NCBI GenBank assembly: GCA_009776625.1
Contig: WRNL01000057.1
Span: forward strand, 1 to 8,797
Source of the DNA: Methanomassiliicoccaceae archaeon
GTDB taxonomy: Archaea > Thermoplasmatota > Thermoplasmata > Methanomassiliicoccales > Methanomethylophilaceae
DNA length: 8,797 nucleotides
Direction: 5' to 3'
Of the stretch, positions 1 through 6,183 are shown piece by piece (position 1 is the stretch's first letter; every line of letters begins with the position of its first letter). Position numbers and translations under genes: made by a program. The notes under the pieces are model-generated. The model saw only the letters and a program-made list of their open reading frames with translations. It had not been told where the DNA came from and searched no databases.

Positions 1-1259
1 TGCTGACGCTCATGGACGGGATGGGCGGGAGGGGGGACGTCATCGTCATCGGGGCCACGAACAGGGAGGACTCCATAGACCCAGCGCTCAGGAGGCCGGG
101 GAGGTTCGACCGGGAGATCGAGATCGGAGTCCCCAACACCAAGGGGAGGAGGAAGATCCTGGAGGTGCACATGAGGGACATGCCGCTCTCGGACGACGTG
201 GAGATAGACAGGCTGGCGGCGACGACCCAGGGCTTCGTGGGGGCGGACCTCGCCTCGCTGGCGAGGGAGTCGGCCATGAGGTGCCTGAGCAAGCACATAT
301 CCAAGCTGGACCTGGACAAGCCGGTGCCGCAGTCGACGCTCGAGACGATGAGGGTCAGCATGGCCGACTTCGCGGACGCGCTCGCGGACATCGAGCCGAG
401 CGGCATGAGGGAGGTGTCCGTGGAGATACCCAAGACCACCTGGGGCGACATAGGCGGCCTCGGGCACATAAGGAAGGAGATCGAGGAGGTGTTCGTCCCG
501 ACGGAAGGGTACAAGTCGTTCGAGAGGCTCGGCATAAGCCCAGGGAAGGCGCTGCTGCTCTACGGCCCCCCTGGGACAGGGAAGACCCTGATAGCCAAGG
601 CCGTCGCGAACGAGTCGGGCGCCAACTTCATAGCGGTGAGCGGGCCGGAGATCGCCAGCAAGTGGATGGGGGAGTCGGAGCGGGCCATCAGGAAGATATT
701 CAAGAAGGCCAAGCAGATGGCCCCGTGCATAGTGTTCTTCGACGAGATAGACTCCATCGCCCCGGTGAGGGGCGGGGGCGACTCCCAGGCGTGGGAGAGG
801 GTGGTGGCGCAGCTGCTGACGGCCATAGACGGCATCGAGAGCATGAGCAGGGTGATGGTCATGGCGGCCACCAACCGCCCGGACATGATCGACCCCGCGC
901 TTCTGAGGCCGGGGAGGATGGACCGCATGATACTCGTGGGGAGGCCGGGCGCGGAGGAGCGCAGGAGCATACTGGATGTGCACACGGCGAGGATGCCCCT
1001 CGAGGGCGTGGACCTCGACGCGGTCGCCAGGGCCACGGAGGGGTACGTCGGCGCGGACATCGCGGCGCTCTGCAGGGAGGCCGGGCTCTCGGCGTACCGC
1101 AGGGACAGCGGCGCGCAGTCAGTGACCGAGGGGGACTTCAGGGCCGCCCTGGGCGTCGTCGGCCCCTCGGTGGACGAGGCGACCTTCGAGAAGTACGAGT
1201 CGCTGAGCAAGGAGATGAGGAGGCTCCGCATGGGGTGGAACGACCCCTTCTACGGGTGA
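1..1259 (+). CDS. cdc48: Cdc48/VAT-type AAA ATPase, 3' part (5' end outside window)
   Basis: This is the C-terminal part of a double-ring AAA+ unfoldase of the Cdc48/p97/VAT family, which uses ATP to extract and unfold proteins, often for the 20S proteasome. The codon phase begins at base 3 and is open to the left edge, so the gene starts upstream. Numbered from the first visible Met (base 12), the end of ring D1 comes first: sensor-1 ATNR at 15-18, then RRPGRFDR with the arginine-finger residues. D2 follows complete: Walker A GPPGTGKT at 185-192, Walker B FFDEID with the DE pair at 244-245, sensor-1 ATNRPD, and the arginine fingers at 299 and 302. The N-domain and the D1 Walker motifs are not in the window. 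The protein ends in Phe-Tyr-Gly, a hydrophobic-Tyr-X tail that fits the proteasome-docking HbYX motif. A PRC-barrel gene follows after 4 bases. Family assignment is secure. Confidence 0.96.
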   Translation, partial: LTLMDGMGGRGDVIVIGATNREDSIDPALRRPGRFDREIEIGVPNTKGRRKILEVHMRDMPLSDDVEIDRLAATTQGFVGADLASLARESAMRCLSKHISKLDLDKPVPQSTLETMRVSMADFADALADIEPSGMREVSVEIPKTTWGDIGGLGHIRKEIEEVFVPTEGYKSFERLGISPGKALLLYGPPGTGKTLIAKAVANESGANFIAVSGPEIASKWMGESERAIRKIFKKAKQMAPCIVFFDEIDSIAPVRGGGDSQAWERVVAQLLTAIDGIESMSRVMVMAATNRPDMIDPALLRPGRMDRMILVGRPGAEERRSILDVHTARMPLEGVDLDAVARATEGYVGADIAALCREAGLSAYRRDSGAQSVTEGDFRAALGVVGPSVDEATFEKYESLSKEMRRLRMGWNDPFYG

Positions 1260-1263
1260 CGCC

Positions 1264-1503
1264 ATGGGCGACAGGGCTTTCAGCAGGGAGATCCTGGGCA
1301 GGGACGTCGAGACGGCCACGGGGCGCGCGGTGGGGGTGCTCGAGGACATAGTGATCGACACCGGCGACGGCTCAATCAAGTACCTGATAGTGGCGACCGC
1401 CGGGAACGTGACGGAGGGGCCGCACAGGGTGGACGAGAGGGGCAGGGCCGTGGTGGAGACCGACCGGATCAGGCTCAAAGGGGACAAGATAGTGATCAAC
1501 TGA
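1264..1503 (+). CDS. Small PRC-barrel domain protein (79 aa)
   Basis: A 79-residue protein that is essentially a single PRC-barrel. It shows the typical N-terminal pattern ILGRDVETATGRAVGVLEDI followed by a strand-rich stretch (KYLIVAT) and a closing DRIRLKGDKIVI. PRC-barrels are small beta-barrels found in photosynthetic reaction centre H subunits, the ribosome-maturation factor RimM and many short archaeal proteins. Some haloarchaeal ones (CdpB) act in cell division, but nothing here ties this copy to that role. The ATG lies 4 bases after the cdc48 stop. The sequence GGGTGA formed by the end of cdc48 matches the GGTGA part of an archaeal Shine-Dalgarno sequence 4 bases before the start, suggesting co-transcription and coupled translation. 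Its stop overlaps the stop of the convergent elp3 gene by 8 bases. No membrane segment or signal peptide is visible. The exact function is unknown. Confidence 0.85.
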   Translation: MGDRAFSREILGRDVETATGRAVGVLEDIVIDTGDGSIKYLIVATAGNVTEGPHRVDERGRAVVETDRIRLKGDKIVIN

Positions 1504-3046
1504 GGGGCTTGACCATGTAGACGCCCTCCAGGGCGTACCCCATCGCCCTGTAGTACCCCCTCGCGCCCACGCCGCTGTTGACCCTGACCGCCCTCTTGCC
1601 GTCGAGGGCCGCGAGGCGCTCGGCCTCGGCCATCAGCTCCTTCCCGAAGCCCCTGTGCTGCCAGTCCTCCCCCCCGGAGCCGATGGCCGCCGCCTTGCCG
1701 AACACCTTGAGCTCCCTGACGGTCGCGGTCCCGGAACAGTCCGTCCTCAGCCTGACGTAGCCGATCAGGGAGTCGCCGTACACGAGGGACACGAACCTCT
1801 CCAGGCCCCCGCTGGCCTCGTACTCGGCCACCTTCAGCTCGACGAGGCCGGGATCCTCCAGGGCCGCCCCGGTGTGGCCGACCTCCCTGCACCTGACGCA
1901 CCTGCAGGACGCGCCCTCCGCGTCCATGCGCTCCTTGACGAGCTGGCGGATGTTGCTCTTGAGTATCCCGGCGGCTATCTGCGGCGCCGGTATGTCCCTC
2001 TGTATCCTCTGTATCCTGACGTACTCCGGGACGGCCTGTTTCATCCTCGAGAGGAGGCCCACGGCGGTGTCGACGCCGTAGGGCTCGTACTCCCCCCTCT
2101 CCCACATCCCGCAGAGCCCGGTCCCGGGGATGACCAGCGCCGGGTAGATCTTCAGCATGTCCGGCCGGAAGCCCGGGTCGTCGAACACCCGCTTGAAACA
2201 CTCGAGGTCCCTCTCCGGGTCGGACCCCGGCAGCCCCGGCATGATGTGGTAGCACACCTTCAGGCCCAGGTCCTTGCAGGACTTGGTGGACTCCCTGACC
2301 TCCCTCACGCCGTGCCCCCTCCCCGACATGGACAGCACCTCGTCGTCCAGTATCTGCACGCCCAGCTCCACCCTCGTGGCCCCGAGCCGCAGCGCCAGCC
2401 CGGCCTGCTCGTCGCCGAATGCGTCGGGCCTCGTCTCGACGGTCAGGCCGACGCACCTGTGCCGGGAGGACTCGTTCATAGACTGAGCGTCCCCGAGGCA
2501 GGTAGACGGCGCCCCGTTCATCGCGTCGAGGCACCTCTGGACGAACCACTCCTGGTAGCCAGGGTCCCTCGACGTGAACGTCCCGCCCATGACGATGAGG
2601 TCGATCTTGTCGGTCATGTGGCCTATGGCCGTGAGCTGGTCGATCCTGTCCTTCACCTGGAGGTACGGGTCGTAGCCGTTCCTCTCGGCCCTCCTCGCCG
2701 CCGGCTCCTTCCCCGTGTAGGACTGGGGGGACCCGCTCTCGACCCCTCCCGGGCAGTAGGCGCACTTCCCGTGGGGGCACGGGTGGGGGGAGGTCATCAC
2801 GGCCACCACCGCCACGCCGCTGAGGGTGCGCATCGGCTTCTTCACAAGGAGCGGCTCGAGGAGCGCCCTGTCCTCGGGGCAGACCGCCCCCAGTATGGCG
2901 GAGTTGGGGGGCACGCCATTCAGCCCCAGCTCGCCGCAGAGCGCTATCTTCATCCTCTGGACGCCGTCCCTGTCCACGACCGCCCCGCTCCTCGCGGCGG
3001 ACGCCATCCTACGGCCGAGCTCGTCGGCCGGCCCCCCGCCGCTCAT
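1496..3046 (-). CDS. elp3: Elp3, tRNA uridine-34 carboxymethyl synthase (radical SAM + GNAT)
   Basis: A 516-residue stand-alone archaeal Elp3. It makes the cm5 group on the wobble uridine (U34) of tRNAs, using S-adenosylmethionine radical chemistry and acetyl-CoA. The radical SAM cluster ligands are C90, C95 and C98 (CPHGKCAYC, the C-x4-C-x2-C spacing of Elp3). A conserved MGGTF segment lies near 153-157. The zinc-site motif CRCVRCREVG occupies 381-390. The C-terminal GNAT acetyl-CoA-binding motif QHRGFG is at 463-468, followed by a helix and the usual Elp3 ending with GYYRAMGYALEG. Length is normal for the family. The ATG start overlaps the stop of the upstream regulator gene as ATGA (3043-3046), and GAGG lies 4 bases before it, so the two genes are almost certainly translationally coupled. 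The 3' end converges on the PRC-barrel gene with an 8-base overlap. Identification is very secure. Confidence 0.97.
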   Translation of the reverse strand: MSGGGPADELGRRMASAARSGAVVDRDGVQRMKIALCGELGLNGVPPNSAILGAVCPEDRALLEPLLVKKPMRTLSGVAVVAVMTSPHPCPHGKCAYCPGGVESGSPQSYTGKEPAARRAERNGYDPYLQVKDRIDQLTAIGHMTDKIDLIVMGGTFTSRDPGYQEWFVQRCLDAMNGAPSTCLGDAQSMNESSRHRCVGLTVETRPDAFGDEQAGLALRLGATRVELGVQILDDEVLSMSGRGHGVREVRESTKSCKDLGLKVCYHIMPGLPGSDPERDLECFKRVFDDPGFRPDMLKIYPALVIPGTGLCGMWERGEYEPYGVDTAVGLLSRMKQAVPEYVRIQRIQRDIPAPQIAAGILKSNIRQLVKERMDAEGASCRCVRCREVGHTGAALEDPGLVELKVAEYEASGGLERFVSLVYGDSLIGYVRLRTDCSGTATVRELKVFGKAAAIGSGGEDWQHRGFGKELMAEAERLAALDGKRAVRVNSGVGARGYYRAMGYALEGVYMVKPLS

Positions 3047-3498
3047 CCGTCCTCGGCCCTCGCGAGGGACTGGAAGTGCGACACCGTCCGCCTGTAGTTC
3101 TCCATCGCCATGCCCACGTTCGCCTCGGTGAAGCTCCAGGCCTTGGAGAGGTCGCCGTACCTGATTCTGTAGCCTTTCCTGACGGCGCCGTCGAACTCGA
3201 CGTCTATGCTCTCCAGAAGGTCCATCGACTTCAGCTTGTTTATGTGCCTGTATATGGTCGGCTTGGTGGTGTCCAGGAGCGCGGCCAGCTCCTCGACCGC
3301 CCAGGCCTTGCCCATGTTGCCCATGAAGAACTCCATGAACAGCCTGTACGGCACGCTGTCCCTCACGCCGGTCGCCTGGGTCTTGGGGTCGTACCCCTTG
3401 GGTATGTACCCGATCTGCACCAGGAACGTCTCCGCCACCACGTCCTTGTCGGACACGGCGTTCATCGGGGTGTTGCTCACGACTTGTAGCTCGAACAA
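3043..3498 (-). CDS. Winged-helix (ArsR-like) regulator upstream of elp3
   Basis: A 151-residue predicted DNA-binding protein. Residues about 50-115 form a winged helix: a helix around RLFMEFFMGN, then AVEELAALLDTTKPTIYRHINKLKSMDLL as HTH and recognition helix, then a wing ending at VRKGYRIRYG. Residues 1-49 and the C-terminal helix (120-151) match nothing I can name; they may carry ligand-binding or dimer contacts. The start chosen is TTG at 3498. GGGAG lies 8 bases upstream on the coding strand, whereas the next in-frame ATG (residue 12) has no ribosome binding site. The last codons overlap the elp3 start as ATGA, so this is the first gene of a two-gene operon. The regulator may control elp3 or itself; that is inference. 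A TATA-like box lies about 40 bases upstream of the start. Confidence 0.82.
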   Translation of the reverse strand: MFELQVVSNTPMNAVSDKDVVAETFLVQIGYIPKGYDPKTQATGVRDSVPYRLFMEFFMGNMGKAWAVEELAALLDTTKPTIYRHINKLKSMDLLESIDVEFDGAVRKGYRIRYGDLSKAWSFTEANVGMAMENYRRTVSHFQSLARAEDG

Positions 3499-3506
3499 TG
3501 TTACAT

Positions 3507-3511
3507 CTCCC
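3507..3511 (-). promoter_or_regulatory. Shine-Dalgarno site deciding the TTG start at 3498
   Basis: On the - strand, GGGAG sits 8 bases before TTG. This is the best support for the non-ATG start of the winged-helix regulator gene, because no in-frame ATG has a comparable site. An ATG also lies just before the TTG but runs straight into a TAA stop. Confidence 0.6.
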
Positions 3512-3535
3512 GCTATGCAGACGAATAGTTAAGAC

Positions 3536-3548
3536 GGTATTTTAATTT
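3536..3548 (-). promoter_or_regulatory. Candidate archaeal TATA box for the regulator-elp3 operon
   Basis: An AT-only patch in otherwise GC-rich DNA, reading ATTAAAATA on the - strand. It is centred near 3541, about 43 bases before the TTG start. With the usual archaeal distance of about 26 bases to the transcription start, the leader would be about 15 bases and would just contain the GGGAG site. The 52-base gap to the upstream regulator gene leaves room for a promoter. It rests on position and composition only. Confidence 0.45.
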
Positions 3549-3550
3549 GT

Positions 3551-4063
3551 TCAGACCAGACCTTTAATGTCGTCGAGCGCCTTGAGGACGCTCCCGAGGG
3601 GCATGACGGGGGACACCGGTATCCGGAGGATCCTCTTCACGGTGAGCGCGATTATGGGCGCGCAGACTATCGCGAGGGCGCCGTCGCGCTCCGCCCTGAC
3701 CGCCGCTATTATCGCGTCCTCCACCGTCGATATGGGGTACTCCCTGATGGATATGGCCCCGCCGTCCGCCAGCATGGTCTTCGGGAGGGACTCCATGAAG
3801 GTCGACGACGCTATGACGGCGACGAACCTGTCGGCGCCCCGCCGGCTGATCGCGGTCAGCGCGCGGACCACCTCCCTGACCGTCCTCAGGTTGGGCTCGC
3901 GCTTCTCCTCGAGTATCTTGTACATGGTGCTCTGGGATATGCCGGACACTGAGCAGAACTCGCTCAGGGACATCTCCAGCTCGTCGTCGAGCATGCTCCT
4001 GAGCGCCCTCTGGAACCCGCCCTCCTCCCTGAGCATGCTCGAGATGACGTCGTCCACCGTCAT
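3551..4063 (-). CDS. XRE-type HTH regulator with C-terminal sensor-like domain
   Basis: A 170-residue predicted transcriptional regulator. Residues about 31-70 form an XRE/Cro-like helix-turn-helix (MSLSEFCSVSGISQSTMYKI, then ILEEKREPNLRTVREVVRAL). Residues about 78-170 form an alpha/beta domain with alternating strands and helices (FVAVIASS, ALAIVCAP, RILRIPVSPVMP). This loosely recalls substrate-sensing domains such as the N-terminal domain of PrpR; that resemblance is weak and from memory. Cysteines 37 and 134 are present, but no clear metal site is seen. The ATG at 4063 overlaps the TGA of the reductase gene as ATGA, so it is the third gene of the trx operon. The reading frame stays open upstream to about 4549, but that stretch is antisense-like shadow of the reductase. 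It may regulate the redox operon it belongs to; its ligand is unknown. Confidence 0.8.
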   Translation of the reverse strand: MTVDDVISSMLREEGGFQRALRSMLDDELEMSLSEFCSVSGISQSTMYKILEEKREPNLRTVREVVRALTAISRRGADRFVAVIASSTFMESLPKTMLADGGAISIREYPISTVEDAIIAAVRAERDGALAIVCAPIIALTVKRILRIPVSPVMPLGSVLKALDDIKGLV

Positions 4064-4947
4064 ATCTGCCCCTTCGCCCTGGCGGCCGCCCCCAGCCCCG
4101 CCACCGCGCCCTCGCCGACGGCCTTGGCCAGCTGCCACGGCTTGCCGGTCACGTCCCCGCAGGCGAACACGCCCGGGACGGAGGTCTCGCAGCCCTCGTC
4201 CGTCCTGATGGAGTCGTCCGGCTCCGGCGTCACCCCGAGGTCCATCGCCAGGTAGGCCGACGACCTCCCCCCGAGCACGATGAAGACCCCGTCGACAGCG
4301 ACCTCCCGGCCGTCCTCCAGGAGGAGCGACTCGACCTTCCCGCCGCCCCTGATCTCCTTGGGGGCGCCCGACACGATGCTCGCGCCGGCGGCGGTCGCCC
4401 TGTCCACGAGGGCCCTGTCCGCCGAGACCCCCCTGCTGACCCAGTGGACCTCGGAGGCGTACCTCGTCATGAGCTCCGCCGACACGGCCGCCTCCGACTC
4501 GTCGCCTATGACGGCGACCCGGAGCCCTTTGTAGAAGCCGCAGTCGCATTCGGCGCAGTAGCTGACGCCCTTGCCCAGCAGCGCCTCCTCCCCCGGTATG
4601 CCCAGCTTCGCCCTGGATATCCCTGTGGCTATGACGACCGACCTGCAGGAAATAGCCTCCCCGGACTCGACGGTCACGAGGAAGCCCCCGTCAGCCGCCT
4701 CGGCGCCGGTGACGTTCATGTCGAGGTGCCTGCACCCGAAGGACACGGCCTGCTCCAGCCCCTTCGCCAGGAGCCCCCGCCCGTCCGCCTTCCCGGCCAG
4801 GCCGAAGTAGTTCTCCACATGGGCCCCCTGCAGCGCGCTGTTCCCCGGCTTCCCGACGATCACCGTGTCCGCCTTCTTCCGGGACGAGTGTATGCCCGCC
4901 TGCAGCCCGGCGGGCCCGCAGCCTATTATCACCACGTCAGCGTTCAT
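4060..4947 (-). CDS. trxB: Thioredoxin-reductase-like FAD flavoprotein
   Basis: A 295-residue flavoprotein of the thioredoxin reductase family, slightly shorter than the common 310-320. The FAD Rossmann motif GCGPAG is at 9-14, and the second FAD contact (GVFACGDVTG, 259-268) is near the C-terminus. The redox-active pair is C131/C134 in CAEC, where most homologues have CATC, followed by an extra cysteine at 136. The second nucleotide-binding loop reads GDESEA (148-153) instead of the usual GxGxxA, and the HRR...R residues that bind the NADPH phosphate are absent (VHWVSRG instead). Its electron donor is therefore doubtful. The archaeal family includes NADPH-independent (Thermoplasma) and F420-dependent (methanogen) members. 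It overlaps the thioredoxin gene by 11 bases and the following regulator by ATGA. The immediate neighbour argues that thioredoxin is the partner. Confidence 0.9.
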   Translation of the reverse strand: MNADVVIIGCGPAGLQAGIHSSRKKADTVIVGKPGNSALQGAHVENYFGLAGKADGRGLLAKGLEQAVSFGCRHLDMNVTGAEAADGGFLVTVESGEAISCRSVVIATGISRAKLGIPGEEALLGKGVSYCAECDCGFYKGLRVAVIGDESEAAVSAELMTRYASEVHWVSRGVSADRALVDRATAAGASIVSGAPKEIRGGGKVESLLLEDGREVAVDGVFIVLGGRSSAYLAMDLGVTPEPDDSIRTDEGCETSVPGVFACGDVTGKPWQLAKAVGEGAVAGLGAAARAKGQI

Positions 4948-5260
4948 GTAGCATCGTTTCGACGTACCCCTTTATATCTTCTTTGGTCCTGAGCCCCACC
5001 AGGGTCTCGGCCAGGACGCCGTCCCTGAATATGAGCAGGGTGGGGATGGCCCTTATCCCGAACCTCACGGACACCGCATGGTTCTCGTCGACGTTCAGCT
5101 TGGCCACCCCGGCCACCCCCTCCAGCTCGGCGGAGAGCTGCTCCATGACCGGGGTCATCCTCCTGCACGGGCCGCACCACGGCGCCCAGCAGTCTATCAC
5201 CGCGATGCCGTTGCCCGCGACGAACTCGTCAAAAGTCTCTCCTGTAAGTTCTGTTACCAT
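4937..5260 (-). CDS. trxA: Thioredoxin
   Basis: A 107-residue classical thioredoxin, a cytoplasmic dithiol-disulfide carrier. The active site WCGPC has its cysteines at 29 and 32, the cis-proline is P73 in AIPT, and the fold order is complete (WAPWCGPC, LNVDEN, IPTLLIFRDG). One additional cysteine, C24, lies just before the active site. Two ATGs are possible, at 5266 and 5260, separated by one codon. The Shine-Dalgarno GAGG (5269-5272) is only 2 bases from the first but 8 from the second, so 5260 is preferred. The last 11 bases overlap the reductase gene, giving a trx-reductase-regulator operon. It should be reduced by the adjacent flavoprotein. Confidence 0.95.
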   Translation of the reverse strand: MVTELTGETFDEFVAGNGIAVIDCWAPWCGPCRRMTPVMEQLSAELEGVAGVAKLNVDENHAVSVRFGIRAIPTLLIFRDGVLAETLVGLRTKEDIKGYVETMLHER

Positions 5261-5268
5261 ATGCATTT

Positions 5269-5272
5269 CCTC
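5269..5272 (-). promoter_or_regulatory. Shine-Dalgarno site choosing between two thioredoxin ATGs
   Basis: GAGG on the - strand is 2 bases before the ATG at 5266 and 8 bases before the ATG at 5260. Only the second spacing is normal, so translation probably begins with MVTEL at 5260. Confidence 0.55.
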
Positions 5273-5287
5273 TTATATTGCACCGCC

Positions 5288-5312
5288 ATGATTATAAAGG
5301 GATAAATAAGTT
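5288..5312. promoter_or_regulatory. Divergent promoter region between thioredoxin and PRC-barrel genes
   Basis: An AT-rich island in a GC-rich window with TATA-like boxes usable on both strands. On + it reads ATTATAAA at 5291-5298 (transcription start expected near 5322, about 20 bases before the PRC start at 5341) and GATAAATAA at 5301-5309. On - it reads TTTATAAT at the same first site and TTATTTAT at the second. The second - site would put the thioredoxin transcript start near 5280, leaving a short leader that contains GAGG. Which box serves which gene cannot be decided by eye. Confidence 0.55.
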
Positions 5313-5340
5313 TAGAGCGAACAAAAAGGCGGGTCGTGCG

Positions 5341-5622
5341 GTGCTGGAGAACATAAGCAACATGATGGGGCTGGAGATATACGCCCCGACGGGCGTGTTC
5401 GTGGGGGTCGTGGACGAGGTCATCGTGAGCATCCCCGAGATGAGCGTCAAGGGGCTGTTCGTCGCGGAGGCCAACCCCGCGCTGGTCGACGAGGGCGTGT
5501 CGATAAGCATACCCGACGAGGGCGTGTCGATAAGCATACCCTTCCGGTGGGTCCAGAGCGTCGGGGACGTGGTGCTGCTCGCCAGGTTCCCCGGCGGGAG
5601 GATAGGGGCGGGGTCACCGTGA
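5341..5622 (+). CDS. PRC-barrel domain protein with internal 9-residue duplication
   Basis: A 93-residue protein made up almost entirely of a PRC-barrel: EIYAPTGVFVGVVDEVIVSI, a strand GLFVAEANP, and a closing FRWVQSVGDVVLLARFP. The call starts at GTG 5341 (MLENISNMMG...). This gives the usual short N-terminus of such proteins, fits a TATA-derived transcription start near 5322, and has a weak GGCGGG about 6-7 bases upstream. ATG 5362 and TTG 5278 are alternatives; the latter would put the TATA boxes inside the gene. The segment DEGVSISIP occurs twice in a row, encoded by a perfect 27-bp tandem repeat. The reading frame is intact. The stop overlaps the convergent HD-domain gene by 9 bases. No membrane segment is visible and the function is unknown. 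Confidence 0.82.
   Translation: MLENISNMMGLEIYAPTGVFVGVVDEVIVSIPEMSVKGLFVAEANPALVDEGVSISIPDEGVSISIPFRWVQSVGDVVLLARFPGGRIGAGSP
5488..5541 (+). repeat. Perfect 27-bp tandem duplication inside the PRC-barrel gene
   Basis: Bases 5488-5514 and 5515-5541 are identical, each nine codons encoding Asp-Glu-Gly-Val-Ser-Ile-Ser-Ile-Pro. The base before each copy is also the same (C). The absence of even a synonymous difference suggests a recent slippage or unequal exchange, or an assembly artefact. The frame is kept. Confidence 0.95.
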
Positions 5623-6183
5623 GACCCATCTGAGGCGGGGGTACTCGCCGATTATGTCAGGTATGACGTCTAGGTCCATGCCGTAGAGGCCGGAGAGCTC
5701 CCAGTGGAGCGACTCCATCCTCTCCGCGCCCCTTATGGCCCCCTTGTTCCTCAGCTTCTCGACCGAGCGGGTGTGGCACACCACCATGTCGTCGCTCACG
5801 AGGTTGTCCGCATGCGCCACGACCTTCTCCTCTATCGTCCTGGGCATGTAGTCCCCGGGCGGGAGCCCCATGTCCGCCGCGTCGATGTCGTCGAGCCCCG
5901 CGCCGGTGTGCTTCCTCACGATCCCGACCAGCTCCTCGGAGAGGCCCAGGCGCTCTATCATCTCGCCGCCGATGATGGCATGCATGATGCTGTTGTCCAC
6001 GGACCTGCCGATGTCGTGCAGGAGCGAGCCGGCCATCACTAGCCGCCTGTCCGCGTCGATGTTCTTCAGCATCTCCTCCGCGACGGCGCCCACGGTGCAG
6101 CAGTGCACGACCACCCTCTTCTTGCACCCTGCCTCCCTCAGCAGCCTCAGGCACCCCGCCTCGTCAGGTACGTTTCTCGACAA
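5614..6183 (-). CDS. HD-domain phosphohydrolase family protein (TIGR00295-like)
   Basis: A 189-residue HD-superfamily protein resembling the archaeal family TIGR00295. The putative metal ligands are H27 (VVVHCCTVG), the H56-D57 pair in LLHDIGR, H68 (MHAIIGG), H92 (RKHTG) and an Asp in VVAHADNLVSDD. A full ligand set suggests an active metal-dependent phosphohydrolase, perhaps on a nucleotide or phosphoester; the substrate is not known. The start is TTG at 6183, inside the end of trm56 (20-base overlap). GAGGGG lies 8 bases upstream, and an in-frame stop lies a few codons further upstream; no ATG is nearby. It is the last gene of the regulator-trm56-HD operon, and its stop overlaps the convergent PRC-barrel gene. 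A link to tRNA or RNA metabolism is suggested only by the neighbour. Confidence 0.88.
   Translation of the reverse strand: MSRNVPDEAGCLRLLREAGCKKRVVVHCCTVGAVAEEMLKNIDADRRLVMAGSLLHDIGRSVDNSIMHAIIGGEMIERLGLSEELVGIVRKHTGAGLDDIDAADMGLPPGDYMPRTIEEKVVAHADNLVSDDMVVCHTRSVEKLRNKGAIRGAERMESLHWELSGLYGMDLDVIPDIIGEYPRLRWVSR

Noticed and set aside
1119..2780. Very long open frame (over 550 codons) on the - strand across the PRC-barrel and elp3 genes
   Set aside because: It lies in a different frame of elp3, has low-complexity Arg/Gly/Pro-rich translation and no family motifs. It is a GC-rich shadow of elp3.
1655..3097. 480-codon open frame on the + strand opposite elp3
   Set aside because: The translation is rich in Pro, Arg, His and Leu without motifs, and elp3 on the other strand has a full set of catalytic residues. 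Long antisense frames are expected at this GC content.
3547..3554. TTGTTCAG shared with the TGTTCAGG arm at 7342
   Set aside because: There is a single 7-base match with no partner arm at 3547, which is chance level.
4064..4549. Upstream extension of the XRE regulator frame to 4549 on the - strand
   Set aside because: It overlaps the reductase gene in another frame and translates to Arg/Gly-rich sequence. The ATGA overlap at 4060-4063 gives the natural start.
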